A stretch of DNA of 64,000 bases from positions 1 through 64,000 of the forward strand of contig NZ_JACHCL010000011.1 of the NCBI RefSeq assembly GCF_014200725.1. Direction: 5' to 3'. This document shows, piece by piece, positions 1-9,017 of this stretch. The DNA is from Janthinobacterium silvisoli (GTDB lineage: Bacteria; Pseudomonadota; Gammaproteobacteria; Burkholderiales; Burkholderiaceae_D). The notes under the pieces are model-generated. The model did no database searches, was not told the DNA's origin, and saw nothing but the letters and a program-made list of their open reading frames with translations. Within the stretch, counting starts at the first letter, position 1. Each line of letters starts with the position of its first letter. Both the position numbers and the translations under genes were made by a program.

Positions 1-33
1 AAGCGTTGTGTTTGTCAGCTGCGAAGAAGGAAG

Positions 34-62
34 AGTATGAAGCAATTCGCTACGTCCGTCAA
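34..62 (-). promoter_or_regulatory. candidate sigma70 promoter firing out of the left edge
   Basis: On the minus strand TTGACG (57-62) is followed after exactly 17 nt by CATACT (34-39), a good match to -35 and -10 elements. It points towards position 1, so it would serve a gene or RNA outside the window. The TTGACG-type -35 resembles rRNA operon promoters of betaproteobacteria, but nothing of the transcript is visible, so its target is unknown. The rest of 1-202 shows no gene. Confidence 0.4.
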
Positions 63-202
63 CTCCTTCTTTTTCTCTACTTCACTCTGCATTTGGATGC
101 GTCGTTCAGCGAGGGGGCGAACTATAGCCAAGTCCAGGCTGTTAAGCAAGCTTTTCTTCCATAGCCGCGTAAAATGACGGTTTTTCCCGACCTGCGCCCG
201 TC

Positions 203-1696
203 ATGACTATCCTGCTCTCTACCCTGAACGCCCGTTATACCCATGCTTCGCTGGGGCTGCGCTATCTGCTGGCCAATATGGGGCCTCTGCAAGAGCGGAC
301 GCGGCTGCAGGAATTCGTGATCGGCACCAAGACCACGGAACTGGTCGAGCGCATCCTGGCGAACAAGCCGCGCATCATCGGTTTCGGTGTGTATATATGG
401 AACGTGGAAGAAACCACCAAGCTGGTTGCCATGCTCAAGCGCGTGGCGCCGGACGTCATCATCGTGCTGGGCGGGCCGGAAGTGTCGCATGAGCCGGGCG
501 AACAGGAGATCGTGAAGCTGGCCGATTATCTGATCACGGGCTGGGGCGACGTGACTTTCCCCAAGCTGTGCGGCGAGATTCTGAATGGCCCGAAGCCGCT
601 GATGAAGATCCATGCGGGCGTGCAAGCGCCACTGGCCGAACTGCAGCTGCCCTACTCTTTATATACAGAAGACGATATCAAACATCGCACCATCTACGTG
701 GAAGCGTCGCGTGGCTGCCCGTTCAAGTGCGAGTTCTGCCTGTCCGCGCTGGACAAGACGGCCTGGCCATTTGCCCTGGAGAACTTCCTGGCCGAGATGG
801 AATCCCTGCATGCACGCGGCGCCCGCCTGTTCAAATTCGTCGACCGCACCTTCAATCTGAATATCAAGACCAGCCTGAAGATCATGCAGTTCTTCCTCGA
901 CAAGATAGAAGCCAACCCGGACGATCCGATTTACGCCCACTTCGAGCTGGTGCCCGATCACTTGCCCGATGCACTGAAGGAAGGCATCAGCAAGTTCCCG
1001 CCCGGCGCGCTGCAATTCGAGATCGGCATCCAGAGTTTTAACCCGGACGTGCAATCGCTGGTGAGCCGCAAGCAAGACAATCAAAAGGCGGCCGACAATA
1101 TCCGCTGGCTATGCGAAGAATCGAACGCCCATTTGCACGTGGACTTGATCGCCGGCTTGCCAGGCGAAGATGAGGTCAGTTTTGCCGCCGGCTTTAATAA
1201 ACTGGTGGCCCTGAATCCGCATGAAATCCAGTTCGGCATCTTGAAACGCCTGCGCGGCACACCCATCATCCGCCATACCGAGCAATTTGGCATGGTGTAT
1301 GACCCGCATCCGCCCTACACCATCCTGGCCAACAAGCAGCTGGACTTCATGAGCATGCAGCGCCTGGTGCGTTTCGCCCGCTATTGGGACCTGGTCGCCA
1401 ACTCGGGCCGTTTCGCCAATACGGTGCAGTGGATGCTGGGCGATGCACCATTCGAGAACTTCATGGATTTCTCGAACTGGCTGTACGCACACACGGACGC
1501 CACCCACCGTATCGCCATGGAGCGCCTGGCCAAACTGGTGGCGCAATGGCTGCAAACGCGCGGCATGAGCGAGGTCGAAGCGAATGCCTTGCTGGCCAGC
1601 GATTATGCGGGTGGCGCGCAGGCGCATAGCCACACAACCAAGGCGCGTCCGGAGGCCACTCTGCCGCAGCGCCAGGCGCGCCATCTTGCCGCCTAA
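203..1696 (+). CDS. B12-binding domain radical SAM protein (DUF4080 type)
   Basis: Predicted radical S-adenosylmethionine enzyme of 497 aa. The N-terminal part (about 1-130) looks like a cobalamin-binding Rossmann domain. It is followed by a radical SAM core with the cluster motif C172-x3-C176-x2-C179 in the context SRGCPFKCEFC, which would bind the 4Fe-4S cluster. The C-terminal extension fits the DUF4080 family often found after this core. Substrate and reaction are unknown; class B radical SAM enzymes of this layout often carry out methylations or rearrangements. It is a single gene, followed after about 70 bp by the Mla-type transport operon on the same strand. The ATG at 203 begins directly with the conserved N-terminus, so the start is credible. 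Confidence 0.85.
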   Translation: MTILLSTLNARYTHASLGLRYLLANMGPLQERTRLQEFVIGTKTTELVERILANKPRIIGFGVYIWNVEETTKLVAMLKRVAPDVIIVLGGPEVSHEPGEQEIVKLADYLITGWGDVTFPKLCGEILNGPKPLMKIHAGVQAPLAELQLPYSLYTEDDIKHRTIYVEASRGCPFKCEFCLSALDKTAWPFALENFLAEMESLHARGARLFKFVDRTFNLNIKTSLKIMQFFLDKIEANPDDPIYAHFELVPDHLPDALKEGISKFPPGALQFEIGIQSFNPDVQSLVSRKQDNQKAADNIRWLCEESNAHLHVDLIAGLPGEDEVSFAAGFNKLVALNPHEIQFGILKRLRGTPIIRHTEQFGMVYDPHPPYTILANKQLDFMSMQRLVRFARYWDLVANSGRFANTVQWMLGDAPFENFMDFSNWLYAHTDATHRIAMERLAKLVAQWLQTRGMSEVEANALLASDYAGGAQAHSHTTKARPEATLPQRQARHLAA

Positions 1697-1765
1697 GGTG
1701 CGCCAGTAAACATAGCAAAATGAACATCGGTGGCGGTCTGGGCCAATCTCCCTTAAACTGGTGCG

Positions 1766-2902
1766 ATGCCCACTGTCCAATCGCCGATACTGACTCTCTC
1801 CCATACCAGCTCCCAACAGGGAGCTCTTGTGACTGCCAGCGGCACCTGGCAGGTGCATGCGCTGGCGCACGACAATGCCATCAAGGCCATCGAAACCCAG
1901 CTCAAGCCCGTGCTTGGTGACAAGAATGTCAGCTGGGATTTGTCACAAATTGCCAGCATGGACCATATCGGCGCCCAGTATTTCTGGAATGCCTGGGGCA
2001 AGGTACGCCCTGCGCAGCTGACCCTGGCGCCGGCCCAGGAAGAATTTTTCAAGCGCATCGAGGAAACCGGGACACTGGAAATGCCGGCGTCCCGCGCCAA
2101 CCGCCTGACGCCCGTGATGAAGCTGGGCATGGCCATCCTGCTGTTTTTCGAGCATTTAAAAGGCTTTATTGCCCTGGTAGGCCAGGTGACGCAGGATACG
2201 GCGCACTTTATCCGCCACCCGCTGCGCGGCCCATGGCGTGAAATTTCCGCCAATATCTACCATGCCGGTTTCCAGGCGCTGGGCATCACAGCGCTGGTGG
2301 GCTTTCTGATCGGCGTGGTGCTGTCTTACTTGTCTGCACAGCAGCTGCGCGCCTTTGGCGGCGATATCTATCTGGTCAACCTGCTGGGCATGAGCGTGAT
2401 CCGCGAGCTGGGGCCCTTATTGGCCGCGATCCTGGTAGCCGGCCGCTCCGGCTCATCCATCACGGCGCAGCTGGGCGTGATGCGTGTCACGGAAGAACTC
2501 GACGCCATGCTGGTGATGGGCATCTCGCACGGCTTTCGCCTGATCATGCCGAAAGTATTGGCACTGGCCATCTCCATGCCCCTGCTGGTGATCTGGACCG
2601 ATACGGCAGCGCTGATCGGCGGCATGGTGGCGGCCAAGACAGAACTGAATCTGTCAGCCCGCTATTTCATCCAGAAACTGCCGGATGCCGTTCCGCTGGC
2701 CAACTATATGATCGGCCTGGGCAAGGGCGTGGTCTTCGGCATCTTGATCGCCCTGATTTCCTGCCACTTCGGCTTGCGCATCAAGGCCAATACGGAAAGC
2801 CTGGGACGCGGCACCACCACCGCCGTCGTCACGGCCATTACCGTCGTCATCCTGGCTGACGCGGTATTCGCCATCGTCTTCAATGGGGTGGGCTACCGAT
2901 GA
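1766..2902 (+). CDS. MlaE-type ABC transporter permease with N-terminal STAS-like domain
   Basis: Inner-membrane permease (378 aa) of an MCE/Mla-type lipid transporter. Residues about 15-110 resemble a STAS domain, fused ahead of the MlaE permease domain (about 130-378), which has several hydrophobic segments and the family stretch RELGPLLAAILVAGRSGSS. In E. coli the STAS protein MlaB is a separate polypeptide; here it seems fused to the permease. It is the first gene of a tightly packed operon (permease, ATPase, MCE protein, lipoprotein) and its stop overlaps the ATPase start by 4 nt. The likely role is phospholipid movement between the inner and outer membranes. The start has no strong Shine-Dalgarno sequence. 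Confidence 0.9.
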   Translation: MPTVQSPILTLSHTSSQQGALVTASGTWQVHALAHDNAIKAIETQLKPVLGDKNVSWDLSQIASMDHIGAQYFWNAWGKVRPAQLTLAPAQEEFFKRIEETGTLEMPASRANRLTPVMKLGMAILLFFEHLKGFIALVGQVTQDTAHFIRHPLRGPWREISANIYHAGFQALGITALVGFLIGVVLSYLSAQQLRAFGGDIYLVNLLGMSVIRELGPLLAAILVAGRSGSSITAQLGVMRVTEELDAMLVMGISHGFRLIMPKVLALAISMPLLVIWTDTAALIGGMVAAKTELNLSARYFIQKLPDAVPLANYMIGLGKGVVFGILIALISCHFGLRIKANTESLGRGTTTAVVTAITVVILADAVFAIVFNGVGYR

Positions 2903-3789
2903 GCGAGAACATTTGCAGCCCCGCCAGCGAAGGCCAGTTCAATCTGCACGGCGACGCGCCGGTAGTGGAAATCACCAATCTGTGGACCAAGTTCGGCCGC
3001 ACGGTGGTGCACCAGGACTTGAACCTGGAAATCGAACGCGGTGAAATTCTCTCTATCGTGGGCGGCTCCGGCACCGGTAAAACAGTGCTGCTGCGCCAGA
3101 TGCTGGGCCTGGAACATCCGGCGCGCGGCTGCGTCAAAGTGTTTGGCGAAGATATCAATCAAGCCAGTTCCGCACAATTGCAGCAATTGCGCAACCACTG
3201 GGGCATGTTGTTCCAGCAAGGCGCACTGTATTCTGCCCTGACCGTGTTCGACAACGTGGCCCAGCCCATGCGCGAATTGCGCGTGCTGCCGGAAGCGCTG
3301 ATACGCGACGCGGTGTTGCTGAAGATGAATATGGTGGGTCTGGGCCCGGAACACGCCGCCAAGATGCCGTCGGACTTGTCGGGTGGCATGATCAAGCGCG
3401 TGGCGCTGGCACGGGCCCTGGCGCTGGAACCGAAGCTGCTGTTTCTCGATGAACCGACGGCGGGCCTGGACCCGGACTTGTCGGAAAGTTTCGTCAGCCT
3501 GATACAGTCGCTGCACCGCGAACTGGGCTTGACGGTGGTGATGGTCACGCATGACCTCGACACCCTGTTCGCCCTGTCCACGCGCATCGCCGTGCTGGCG
3601 GCAAAACACGTGATCACGATCGGTCCCACGCGCGAGGTGATCCAGTTTGATCACCCGTTCATCAAGCAATTTTTCCTTGGCGACCGCGGCAAACGCGCGC
3701 TGGAAGCGCTCGATGAAAAGAATAATGGAAATGACAACGCTGCAGCGCCAGGCGAACACGTCGGCATAGACAAGAAAGCGGAGAAGTAA
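2899..3789 (+). CDS. MlaF-type ABC transporter ATP-binding protein
   Basis: ATPase subunit (296 aa) that would power the neighbouring MlaE-type permease. Visible motifs are Walker A GGSGTGKT (55-62), the ABC signature LSGGM, Walker B LLFLDEP with the following D-loop AGLDPD, and the switch histidine in VMVTHDLDTL. The ATG overlaps the stop of the permease gene (ATGA), and the stop overlaps the start of the MCE gene by one base, so the three are probably translationally coupled. The C-terminal tail after about residue 265 is charged and poorly conserved. Confidence 0.92.
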   Translation: MSENICSPASEGQFNLHGDAPVVEITNLWTKFGRTVVHQDLNLEIERGEILSIVGGSGTGKTVLLRQMLGLEHPARGCVKVFGEDINQASSAQLQQLRNHWGMLFQQGALYSALTVFDNVAQPMRELRVLPEALIRDAVLLKMNMVGLGPEHAAKMPSDLSGGMIKRVALARALALEPKLLFLDEPTAGLDPDLSESFVSLIQSLHRELGLTVVMVTHDLDTLFALSTRIAVLAAKHVITIGPTREVIQFDHPFIKQFFLGDRGKRALEALDEKNNGNDNAAAPGEHVGIDKKAEK

Positions 3790-4748
3790 TGGAAAACAGA
3801 TCACACGCCCTGATGACGGGCTTTTTCACACTCACCCTGCTGATCGCCGCCATCCTGTTCGGCGTCTGGTTCAACCGCGACCGCGTGGAACGGGTGCCTT
3901 ATTTACTGGCTACCACCTTGTCGGTGCCGGGCCTGAACCCGCAAGCCACCGTGCGCTACCGTGGCCTGGAAGTGGGCAAAGTGGACGCCATCGATTTCGA
4001 TACGCAAAAAGCGGGCCAAATCCTGGTGCATATCAGTGTTGCGCCCGATACGCCAGTGACTAACACCACCTTTGCCAGCCTGGGCTACCAGGGCGTGACA
4101 GGTATCGCCTATATCCAGCTGGACGATGAGCACGTGGGCTCCAAATTGCTGGGCACCAGCAAGGATCAGCCTTCGTTGATACCCCTGCGCGCAGGCTTGC
4201 TCGACCAGCTGGAAAAACGCGGCAAGCGCATCCTCGACCAGGCCGAACAGATCACCAGCAAGGTCAACAACCTGCTGAGCCCGGACAATCAGGCGGCCAT
4301 GCTGGGTGCCTTCAATGAAGTGGGCAAGGCGGCCAAGGCCTTTGGCGCGATTCCCCAGCAGTTGCAACCGACCCTGGTGCAATTGCCGCAATTGACGGAA
4401 CAGACGCGTCAAACCCTGACGGCCGTCAGTACGGCCAGCAAGAATGTGTCCGACCTGACGCAAACCTGGAAAAAACTGGGCAACGATATCCAGGCGCCAG
4501 GCGGCGTACTGGAGAAGGTCAATGGTACCGTCGACAAGGTGGGCACGTCGGTAGAAACAGTGGCCAACGGCGTGGCGCTGGAAGTACTGCCGCAAGTCAT
4601 AGACCTGAGCGGCGAAGCGCGTTCCTCGATGCGCGCCCTGAAAACCACCATGAGCACGCTCAACGAACAGCCGCAAAGCATCTTGTTTGGCGCCCCTGAC
4701 ATCCCGCCCGGTCCGGGCGAACCCGGCTTTTCGGCGCCAGGCAAATAA
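3789..4748 (+). CDS. MCE (MlaD family) protein
   Basis: Periplasmic, membrane-anchored MCE-domain protein (319 aa), the substrate-binding part of the lipid transporter. One N-terminal transmembrane segment (about 11-28, LMTGFFTLTLLIAAILFGVW) is followed by a single MCE domain (about 40-120; VPGLNPQATVRYRGLEVGKV, GVTGIAYIQL). A long C-terminal region rich in Q, T, K and V (about 130-300) is likely to be helical, as in PqiB/YebT-like relatives that form tubes. It starts on the last base of the ATPase gene. This architecture, with an auxiliary lipoprotein downstream, is closer to the Pqi-like branch than to E. coli MlaD. Confidence 0.9.
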   Translation: MENRSHALMTGFFTLTLLIAAILFGVWFNRDRVERVPYLLATTLSVPGLNPQATVRYRGLEVGKVDAIDFDTQKAGQILVHISVAPDTPVTNTTFASLGYQGVTGIAYIQLDDEHVGSKLLGTSKDQPSLIPLRAGLLDQLEKRGKRILDQAEQITSKVNNLLSPDNQAAMLGAFNEVGKAAKAFGAIPQQLQPTLVQLPQLTEQTRQTLTAVSTASKNVSDLTQTWKKLGNDIQAPGGVLEKVNGTVDKVGTSVETVANGVALEVLPQVIDLSGEARSSMRALKTTMSTLNEQPQSILFGAPDIPPGPGEPGFSAPGK

Positions 4749-4760
4749 GGAGAACCCATC

Positions 4761-5372
4761 ATGTCCATCTCTCGTCCAGTTACCGTGCTGACCCTGGCTA
4801 CTGCTTTGCTGCTGGGTGGTTGCGCCAGCCGCGGCCCGGTGCCTACTTTCTATGATTTCGGCCCGGCTGGCGCCCAGACGGTGCAACAAACGGCGCCGCC
4901 GCTGCCGGTGCTGGTGATCGCCGACGCGAATGGTCCATCGTGGCTGGACAGCCAACGCATGTATTACCGTTTGCTGTACGCCGATGCGCAGCAATCGCGC
5001 CCTTACGCCTACAACCGCTGGAATACGCCGCCGCTGCAACTGCTGAGTCAGCGCCTGAAGACACGCATCGCCCAGGGTGGAGTGAAAGTGCTGTCGACCA
5101 CCGATGCAGCCAGCGGCATACCGCTGCTGCGCATCGACGTCGATGATTTTTCGCAAAACTTCGATACCCAGACGCAAAGCAGCGGCCATGTCTCGCTGCG
5201 CGCCTCGCTGTTCCGCGGCCACCGCCTGATCGACCAGAAAACCTTCAGCCGCAGCAGCGACGCCCGCAGCGCCGATGCGCAAGGAGGCGCGCAAGCGCTG
5301 GCCTCGGCCTCGGATGCCATCGCCGCCGACCTGCTGACCTGGCTGGGCACGCTGAACATACCGAAAGAATGA
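4761..5372 (+). CDS. ABC-type transport auxiliary lipoprotein (PqiC/YmbA-like)
   Basis: Outer-membrane lipoprotein (203 aa) of the ABC_trans_aux family, thought to support MCE transporters at the outer membrane. A signal peptide ends in a lipobox LLGGC with the acylated Cys at residue 21, followed by AS, which does not carry the Asp+2 inner-membrane retention signal. A strong AAGGAG lies just upstream of the ATG. The gene ends with a 4-nt overlap into the VanZ-like gene, so all five genes from 1766 may form one transcript. Confidence 0.85.
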   Translation: MSISRPVTVLTLATALLLGGCASRGPVPTFYDFGPAGAQTVQQTAPPLPVLVIADANGPSWLDSQRMYYRLLYADAQQSRPYAYNRWNTPPLQLLSQRLKTRIAQGGVKVLSTTDAASGIPLLRIDVDDFSQNFDTQTQSSGHVSLRASLFRGHRLIDQKTFSRSSDARSADAQGGAQALASASDAIAADLLTWLGTLNIPKE

Positions 5373-6556
5373 CTGCCCCGGATGCCGCCGACAGTCCGCC
5401 AGCAGCGCTGCCGCCCCTGAGGCATTCGCCGCTGGCACGCGCGGCGCTGCTCGCCTATGTCTTCCTGATCGTGTATGCCAGCTGGTTTCCGTTTACGGGC
5501 TGGCGCAGCACGGGCTTGTCGCCGTTCACCTTTCTGGAAAACACGGCCATGCCGCGCTACTGGACCGGTTTCGACGTGGGTATCAATATCGTCGGCTACG
5601 TGCCGCTGGGCGCGCTGATCGTGTACTCCTTGTTTCCAAGAGTCACGGGCTGGCTGGCCATCCTGATCGCCACCGTGTGCGGTGTGTTTATTTCCGGCAG
5701 CATGGAAACCGTGCAAAGTTATCTGCCCAGCCGCGTCTCTTCGAACCTGGATTTTTATACCAATTCGGCCGGCTGCTGCGCGGGCGCCATCATCGGCGCG
5801 CTGTCGGTGCGCAAGCTGCTCGATCAAAGCAATTTGATACGCTTGCGCCAGCGCTGGTTTGCCCAGCACGCCAGCCAGGGACTGATACTGGTCGCGCTGT
5901 GGCCGCTGGCGCAAATCTATCCGCAAGGCTATCTGTTCGGCCTGGGGCAATTGCTGCCGATTTTGTCGGACTGGCTGTCGACCCTGGTGGGAACGGACAT
6001 CGACCTGGCCGCCTATCTGCGCCCCGATACCATCTTGACGGTGGAACAGTATTGGCTATCGGAAACGATCATCACGGCCTGCGGCATGACGGGCGCCGTG
6101 CTGACTTTACTATGCCTGCTGCGCCGTGGCGCACCGCGCGCCGCACTGATGCTGATCCTGATCGCCGCCGCGCTGGTGGTCCGTTCCATGGCCAGCGCCC
6201 TGCTGTTTTCGCCGCAAAACGCTTTTGTGTGGATTACGCCGGGCGCCCAGGGCGGCTTTTTGATCGGCCTGATCATGCTGGGCGGCCTGGCTTTCGCACC
6301 GCATGTGGCGCAGCGCAGGGTGGCGGCCGCCACTTTGCTGCTCAGCCTGGTCATGGTGAATGTCACGCCGATCAATCCCTACTTCATGTCCACCTTGCAA
6401 GGCTGGGTACAAGGCAAGTTCCTGAACTTTAATGGCGCGGCCCAATTCCTGGCATTGTTATGGCCATTCGTGACCTTGTGGTTCCTGTGCCTGCCCTCGC
6501 ATAGACTGAACCGGCAAGAAGATGTGCAGCGCCAACGTCGCGAGGACCATCCATAA
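5369..6556 (+). CDS. VanZ-like family membrane protein
   Basis: Integral membrane protein of 395 aa. The N-terminal 150 residues match the VanZ-like pattern (VYASWFPFTGW, FDVGINIVGYVPLGAL, SGSMETVQSYLPSRVSSNLD), with a conserved E in the METVQ segment. The remaining part has at least five more hydrophobic segments and is much longer than enterococcal VanZ. The function in Gram-negative bacteria is not known, so no glycopeptide resistance is inferred. Its ATG overlaps the stop of the transporter lipoprotein gene, which suggests it works with, or is co-regulated with, the lipid transporter. Confidence 0.8.
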   Translation: MTAPDAADSPPAALPPLRHSPLARAALLAYVFLIVYASWFPFTGWRSTGLSPFTFLENTAMPRYWTGFDVGINIVGYVPLGALIVYSLFPRVTGWLAILIATVCGVFISGSMETVQSYLPSRVSSNLDFYTNSAGCCAGAIIGALSVRKLLDQSNLIRLRQRWFAQHASQGLILVALWPLAQIYPQGYLFGLGQLLPILSDWLSTLVGTDIDLAAYLRPDTILTVEQYWLSETIITACGMTGAVLTLLCLLRRGAPRAALMLILIAAALVVRSMASALLFSPQNAFVWITPGAQGGFLIGLIMLGGLAFAPHVAQRRVAAATLLLSLVMVNVTPINPYFMSTLQGWVQGKFLNFNGAAQFLALLWPFVTLWFLCLPSHRLNRQEDVQRQRREDHP

Positions 6557-6596
6557 GCGTTATGATGGCGCATTGAGAACATAGCAGGAGAACAGT

Positions 6597-6914
6597 ATGA
6601 GCGAAGCATCGTATTTTGAACGCCACGTTTTTTTCTGCATGAACAAACGTGAAGACGGCCGCAACAGCTGCGGCGACCATGGTGCGGAAAGCGCACAAAA
6701 ACATTGCAAGCGCCGCATCAAGGACTTGAACATGAGTGGCGCGGGCAAGATCCGCATCAACCAGGCCGGCTGCCTGGACCGCTGCGAAGAGGGACCGGTA
6801 CTGGTCATTTACCCGGAAGCGACCTGGTACACCTATGTCGACAACAGCGATATCGATGAAATCATCGATACCCACCTGGTGGGCGGCAAAGTCGTCGACC
6901 GCCTGAAGATTTAA
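6597..6914 (+). CDS. thioredoxin-like (2Fe-2S) ferredoxin domain protein
   Basis: Small protein (105 aa) with the thioredoxin-fold ferredoxin pattern. C14, C25, C59 and C63 (CFFC-like start, then AGCLDRC) are placed as in the 2Fe-2S ligands of the NuoE/Shethna-type fold; C37 is extra. The segment EGPVLVIYPEATWY is characteristic of this family in proteobacteria. It probably carries electrons, with partners unknown. A good Shine-Dalgarno sequence (AGGAGA) precedes the ATG. It follows the VanZ-like gene by 40 bp. Confidence 0.85.
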   Translation: MSEASYFERHVFFCMNKREDGRNSCGDHGAESAQKHCKRRIKDLNMSGAGKIRINQAGCLDRCEEGPVLVIYPEATWYTYVDNSDIDEIIDTHLVGGKVVDRLKI

Positions 6915-6961
6915 GCCTTTCACCTCAAGTTTTAACTTTAACTTAAGCATCCGCCACCAGT

Positions 6962-7624
6962 ATGAGCATCATGAACAGAAATTCGGAAAAATTTACCCTC
7001 GCCGGCCATGCAGGCAGCATGGAAGGCTTGCTCGATTTCCCGGCAGACACCCCGCGCGGCATCGCCCTGGTTGCCCATCCGCATCCGCTGTATGGCGGCA
7101 CGATGGATAACAAGGTCACGCAAACCCTGGCGCGCGCCTTTGTCGCCCTCGGTTATGTGGTGGCGCGCATCAACTTTCGCGGCGTGGGCGCCTCGGAAGG
7201 CGTGCACGACCATGGCGCGGGTGAAACCGACGACATGCAACTGTTATACGAACACATGCTCAAGCTGTATCCAGGCTTGCCAGTAGCCTTGTCCGGTTTT
7301 TCATTCGGCACCTTCGTGCAGTCGAAATTGCAGGAACGCCTGAGCGCCGCCGGCACACCGGCCGAGCGCCTGGCGCTGATCGGCAGTGCGGCCGGCAAAT
7401 GGGCCATGGCCGACATTCCTGCCAACACTATCCTGATCCATGGCGAGCTCGACGAGACGATTCCCTTGTCCGCCGTGTTCGACTGGGCCCGGCCGCAAGA
7501 CATTCCCGTGATCGTGATCCCGGGCGCCGACCACTTCTTCCACCGCAAGCTCAATCACATCAAGAATCTGGTGATCGCGCTGTGGCATGGCGATAAACCG
7601 GTTTCGTCACCGGATGAGCACTGA
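6962..7624 (+). CDS. alpha/beta hydrolase
   Basis: Cytoplasmic hydrolase of 220 aa. The nucleophile elbow GFSFG (112-116) gives Ser114. The acid is probably the Asp in GELDETIPL and the base the His in PGADHFFH. The N-terminal HPHPLYGG (39-46) is typical of the small dienelactone-hydrolase-like group found beside ferredoxin genes in Burkholderiales. The substrate is unknown. It is 47 bp downstream of the ferredoxin gene on the same strand. The start at 6962 has no clear Shine-Dalgarno sequence; the in-frame ATG at 6971 is an alternative. Confidence 0.85.
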   Translation: MSIMNRNSEKFTLAGHAGSMEGLLDFPADTPRGIALVAHPHPLYGGTMDNKVTQTLARAFVALGYVVARINFRGVGASEGVHDHGAGETDDMQLLYEHMLKLYPGLPVALSGFSFGTFVQSKLQERLSAAGTPAERLALIGSAAGKWAMADIPANTILIHGELDETIPLSAVFDWARPQDIPVIVIPGADHFFHRKLNHIKNLVIALWHGDKPVSSPDEH

Positions 7625-7652
7625 AGTGTGGGCTTACTACCATTTCCACGCC

Positions 7653-7658
7653 TATAAT
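7653..7658 (+). promoter_or_regulatory. candidate -10 element for the carboxypeptidase gene
   Basis: A perfect TATAAT lies 80 bp upstream of the dacC-like start in the intergenic gap after the hydrolase. No convincing -35 is found at 16-18 nt, so this is only a candidate. Confidence 0.35.
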
Positions 7659-7737
7659 TAGTCCGTTTTTTCCACGCGACCATGTCAGCATCGGCGACAT
7701 GGTCCTCAGCCTTCATCTTTTTCGCAGACCAGCCTCC

Positions 7738-8883
7738 ATGAAAAAACTCTTAGCGGCACTGGCCTCCAGTGTACTTTTCCTATCTTCCGCCTTTGCGCAA
7801 ACCATCCCGGCCCCGACCATCGCCGCCAAGTCCTGGCTGCTGCTCGACGCCACCAGTGGCCAGATCATTGCTTCGCAAGATCCGGATGCACGCATCGAAC
7901 CGGCTTCCCTGACGAAGATCATGACGGCATACCTGACGTTTGCCGCCCTGCGTGAAAAGAAACTGACCCTCGATCAAAAAGTGAATGTCTCCGTGCACGC
8001 GTGGAAAGTGGATTCCAGCAGCTCGAAAATGTTCATCGACCCCGCCACCCCGGTTTCCATCGATGACTTGCTGCATGGCTTGATGATTCAATCGGGTAAC
8101 GACGCCGCCGTGGCGCTGGCCGAAGCCGTCGCCGGCGATGAAGGCACTTTCGTGGTGCTGATGAACCGCGAAGCCCAACGCATGGGCTTGAAAAATACCC
8201 ATTTTGGCAATCCACACGGCTTGCCTAGCCCTGAGAACTACTCCACGGCGCAAGACTTGTCCGTGCTGGCCTCGCGCGTGATCCTCGACTACCCGGAATT
8301 CTATAAAATCGATTCCATCAAGAGCTTCACCTACAACAAGATCACCCAGCCTAACCGCAACCGCCTGCTGTGGCTCGATCCTACCGTTGACGGCATGAAA
8401 ACCGGCCACACGGAAGCGGCCGGCTTTTGCATGATCGCTTCGGCTCGCCGTCCTGGCGGTTCGGGCGAGCGCCGTTTGATTTCCGTGGTGCTGGGCACCA
8501 CGTCCGACCAGGCCCGTACGCAAGAAAGCCAGAAGCTGCTGAACTGGGGCTTCCAGAACTTCGATACGGTCAAGCTGTACTCGAAAGGCCAGGCCGTGGC
8601 CACGCCGGAAGTCTGGAAAGGCTCGAAAGGCACCGTGAAGATCGGTTTTGCGCGTGACGTGCTGGTGACCGTACCAAAAGGCGTTGCCGCCAAGATGAAA
8701 CCGGTGCTGGAACGCAAGGACCCGCTGGTGGCGCCATTGGCCGAGAATGCACCAGTCGGCAAACTGAAAATGATGGTTGACGACAAGGTACTGCTGGAAC
8801 TGCCAGTGGTGGCGCTGGAGCCGATCAACCAGGCGACCATCTTTGGCCGCGCGTGGGATTCGATGCGCCTGTGGCTGAAATAA
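7738..8883 (+). CDS. dacC: D-alanyl-D-alanine carboxypeptidase (PBP5/6 family)
   Basis: Penicillin-binding protein that trims the terminal D-Ala from peptidoglycan pentapeptides in the periplasm. The active-site set is complete: S57-L-T-K60, S119-G-N121 and K221-T-G223. A signal peptide (MKKLLAALASSVLFLSSAFA) precedes the mature N-terminus QTIP. After the catalytic domain comes the beta-rich PBP5_C domain (about 280-365), then a C-terminal amphipathic segment (FGRAWDSMRLWLK) as expected for membrane attachment. The frame extends 13 codons further upstream, but the ATG at 7738 gives the proper signal peptide. A rho-independent terminator follows. Whether it is the DacA or DacC type cannot be decided by eye. 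Confidence 0.92.
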   Translation: MKKLLAALASSVLFLSSAFAQTIPAPTIAAKSWLLLDATSGQIIASQDPDARIEPASLTKIMTAYLTFAALREKKLTLDQKVNVSVHAWKVDSSSSKMFIDPATPVSIDDLLHGLMIQSGNDAAVALAEAVAGDEGTFVVLMNREAQRMGLKNTHFGNPHGLPSPENYSTAQDLSVLASRVILDYPEFYKIDSIKSFTYNKITQPNRNRLLWLDPTVDGMKTGHTEAAGFCMIASARRPGGSGERRLISVVLGTTSDQARTQESQKLLNWGFQNFDTVKLYSKGQAVATPEVWKGSKGTVKIGFARDVLVTVPKGVAAKMKPVLERKDPLVAPLAENAPVGKLKMMVDDKVLLELPVVALEPINQATIFGRAWDSMRLWLK

Positions 8884-8907
8884 TCGCCGCACATTGATAG
8901 CACAATG

Positions 8908-8939
8908 AAAAATGCCCGCAGCGATGCGGGCATTTTTTT
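8908..8939 (+). terminator. rho-independent terminator after dacC
   Basis: The inverted repeat ATGCCCGC / GCGGGCAT with a 6-nt loop (AGCGAT) is followed by a run of T residues, 25 bp after the carboxypeptidase stop. Confidence 0.9.
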
Positions 8940-9017
8940 GCCTGCATGACAGCTCAAACAAGCTCATCTGATTATAATCATCAGGATTATCCACCCGCCT
9001 TCCTCAGAAAGCCTTTC

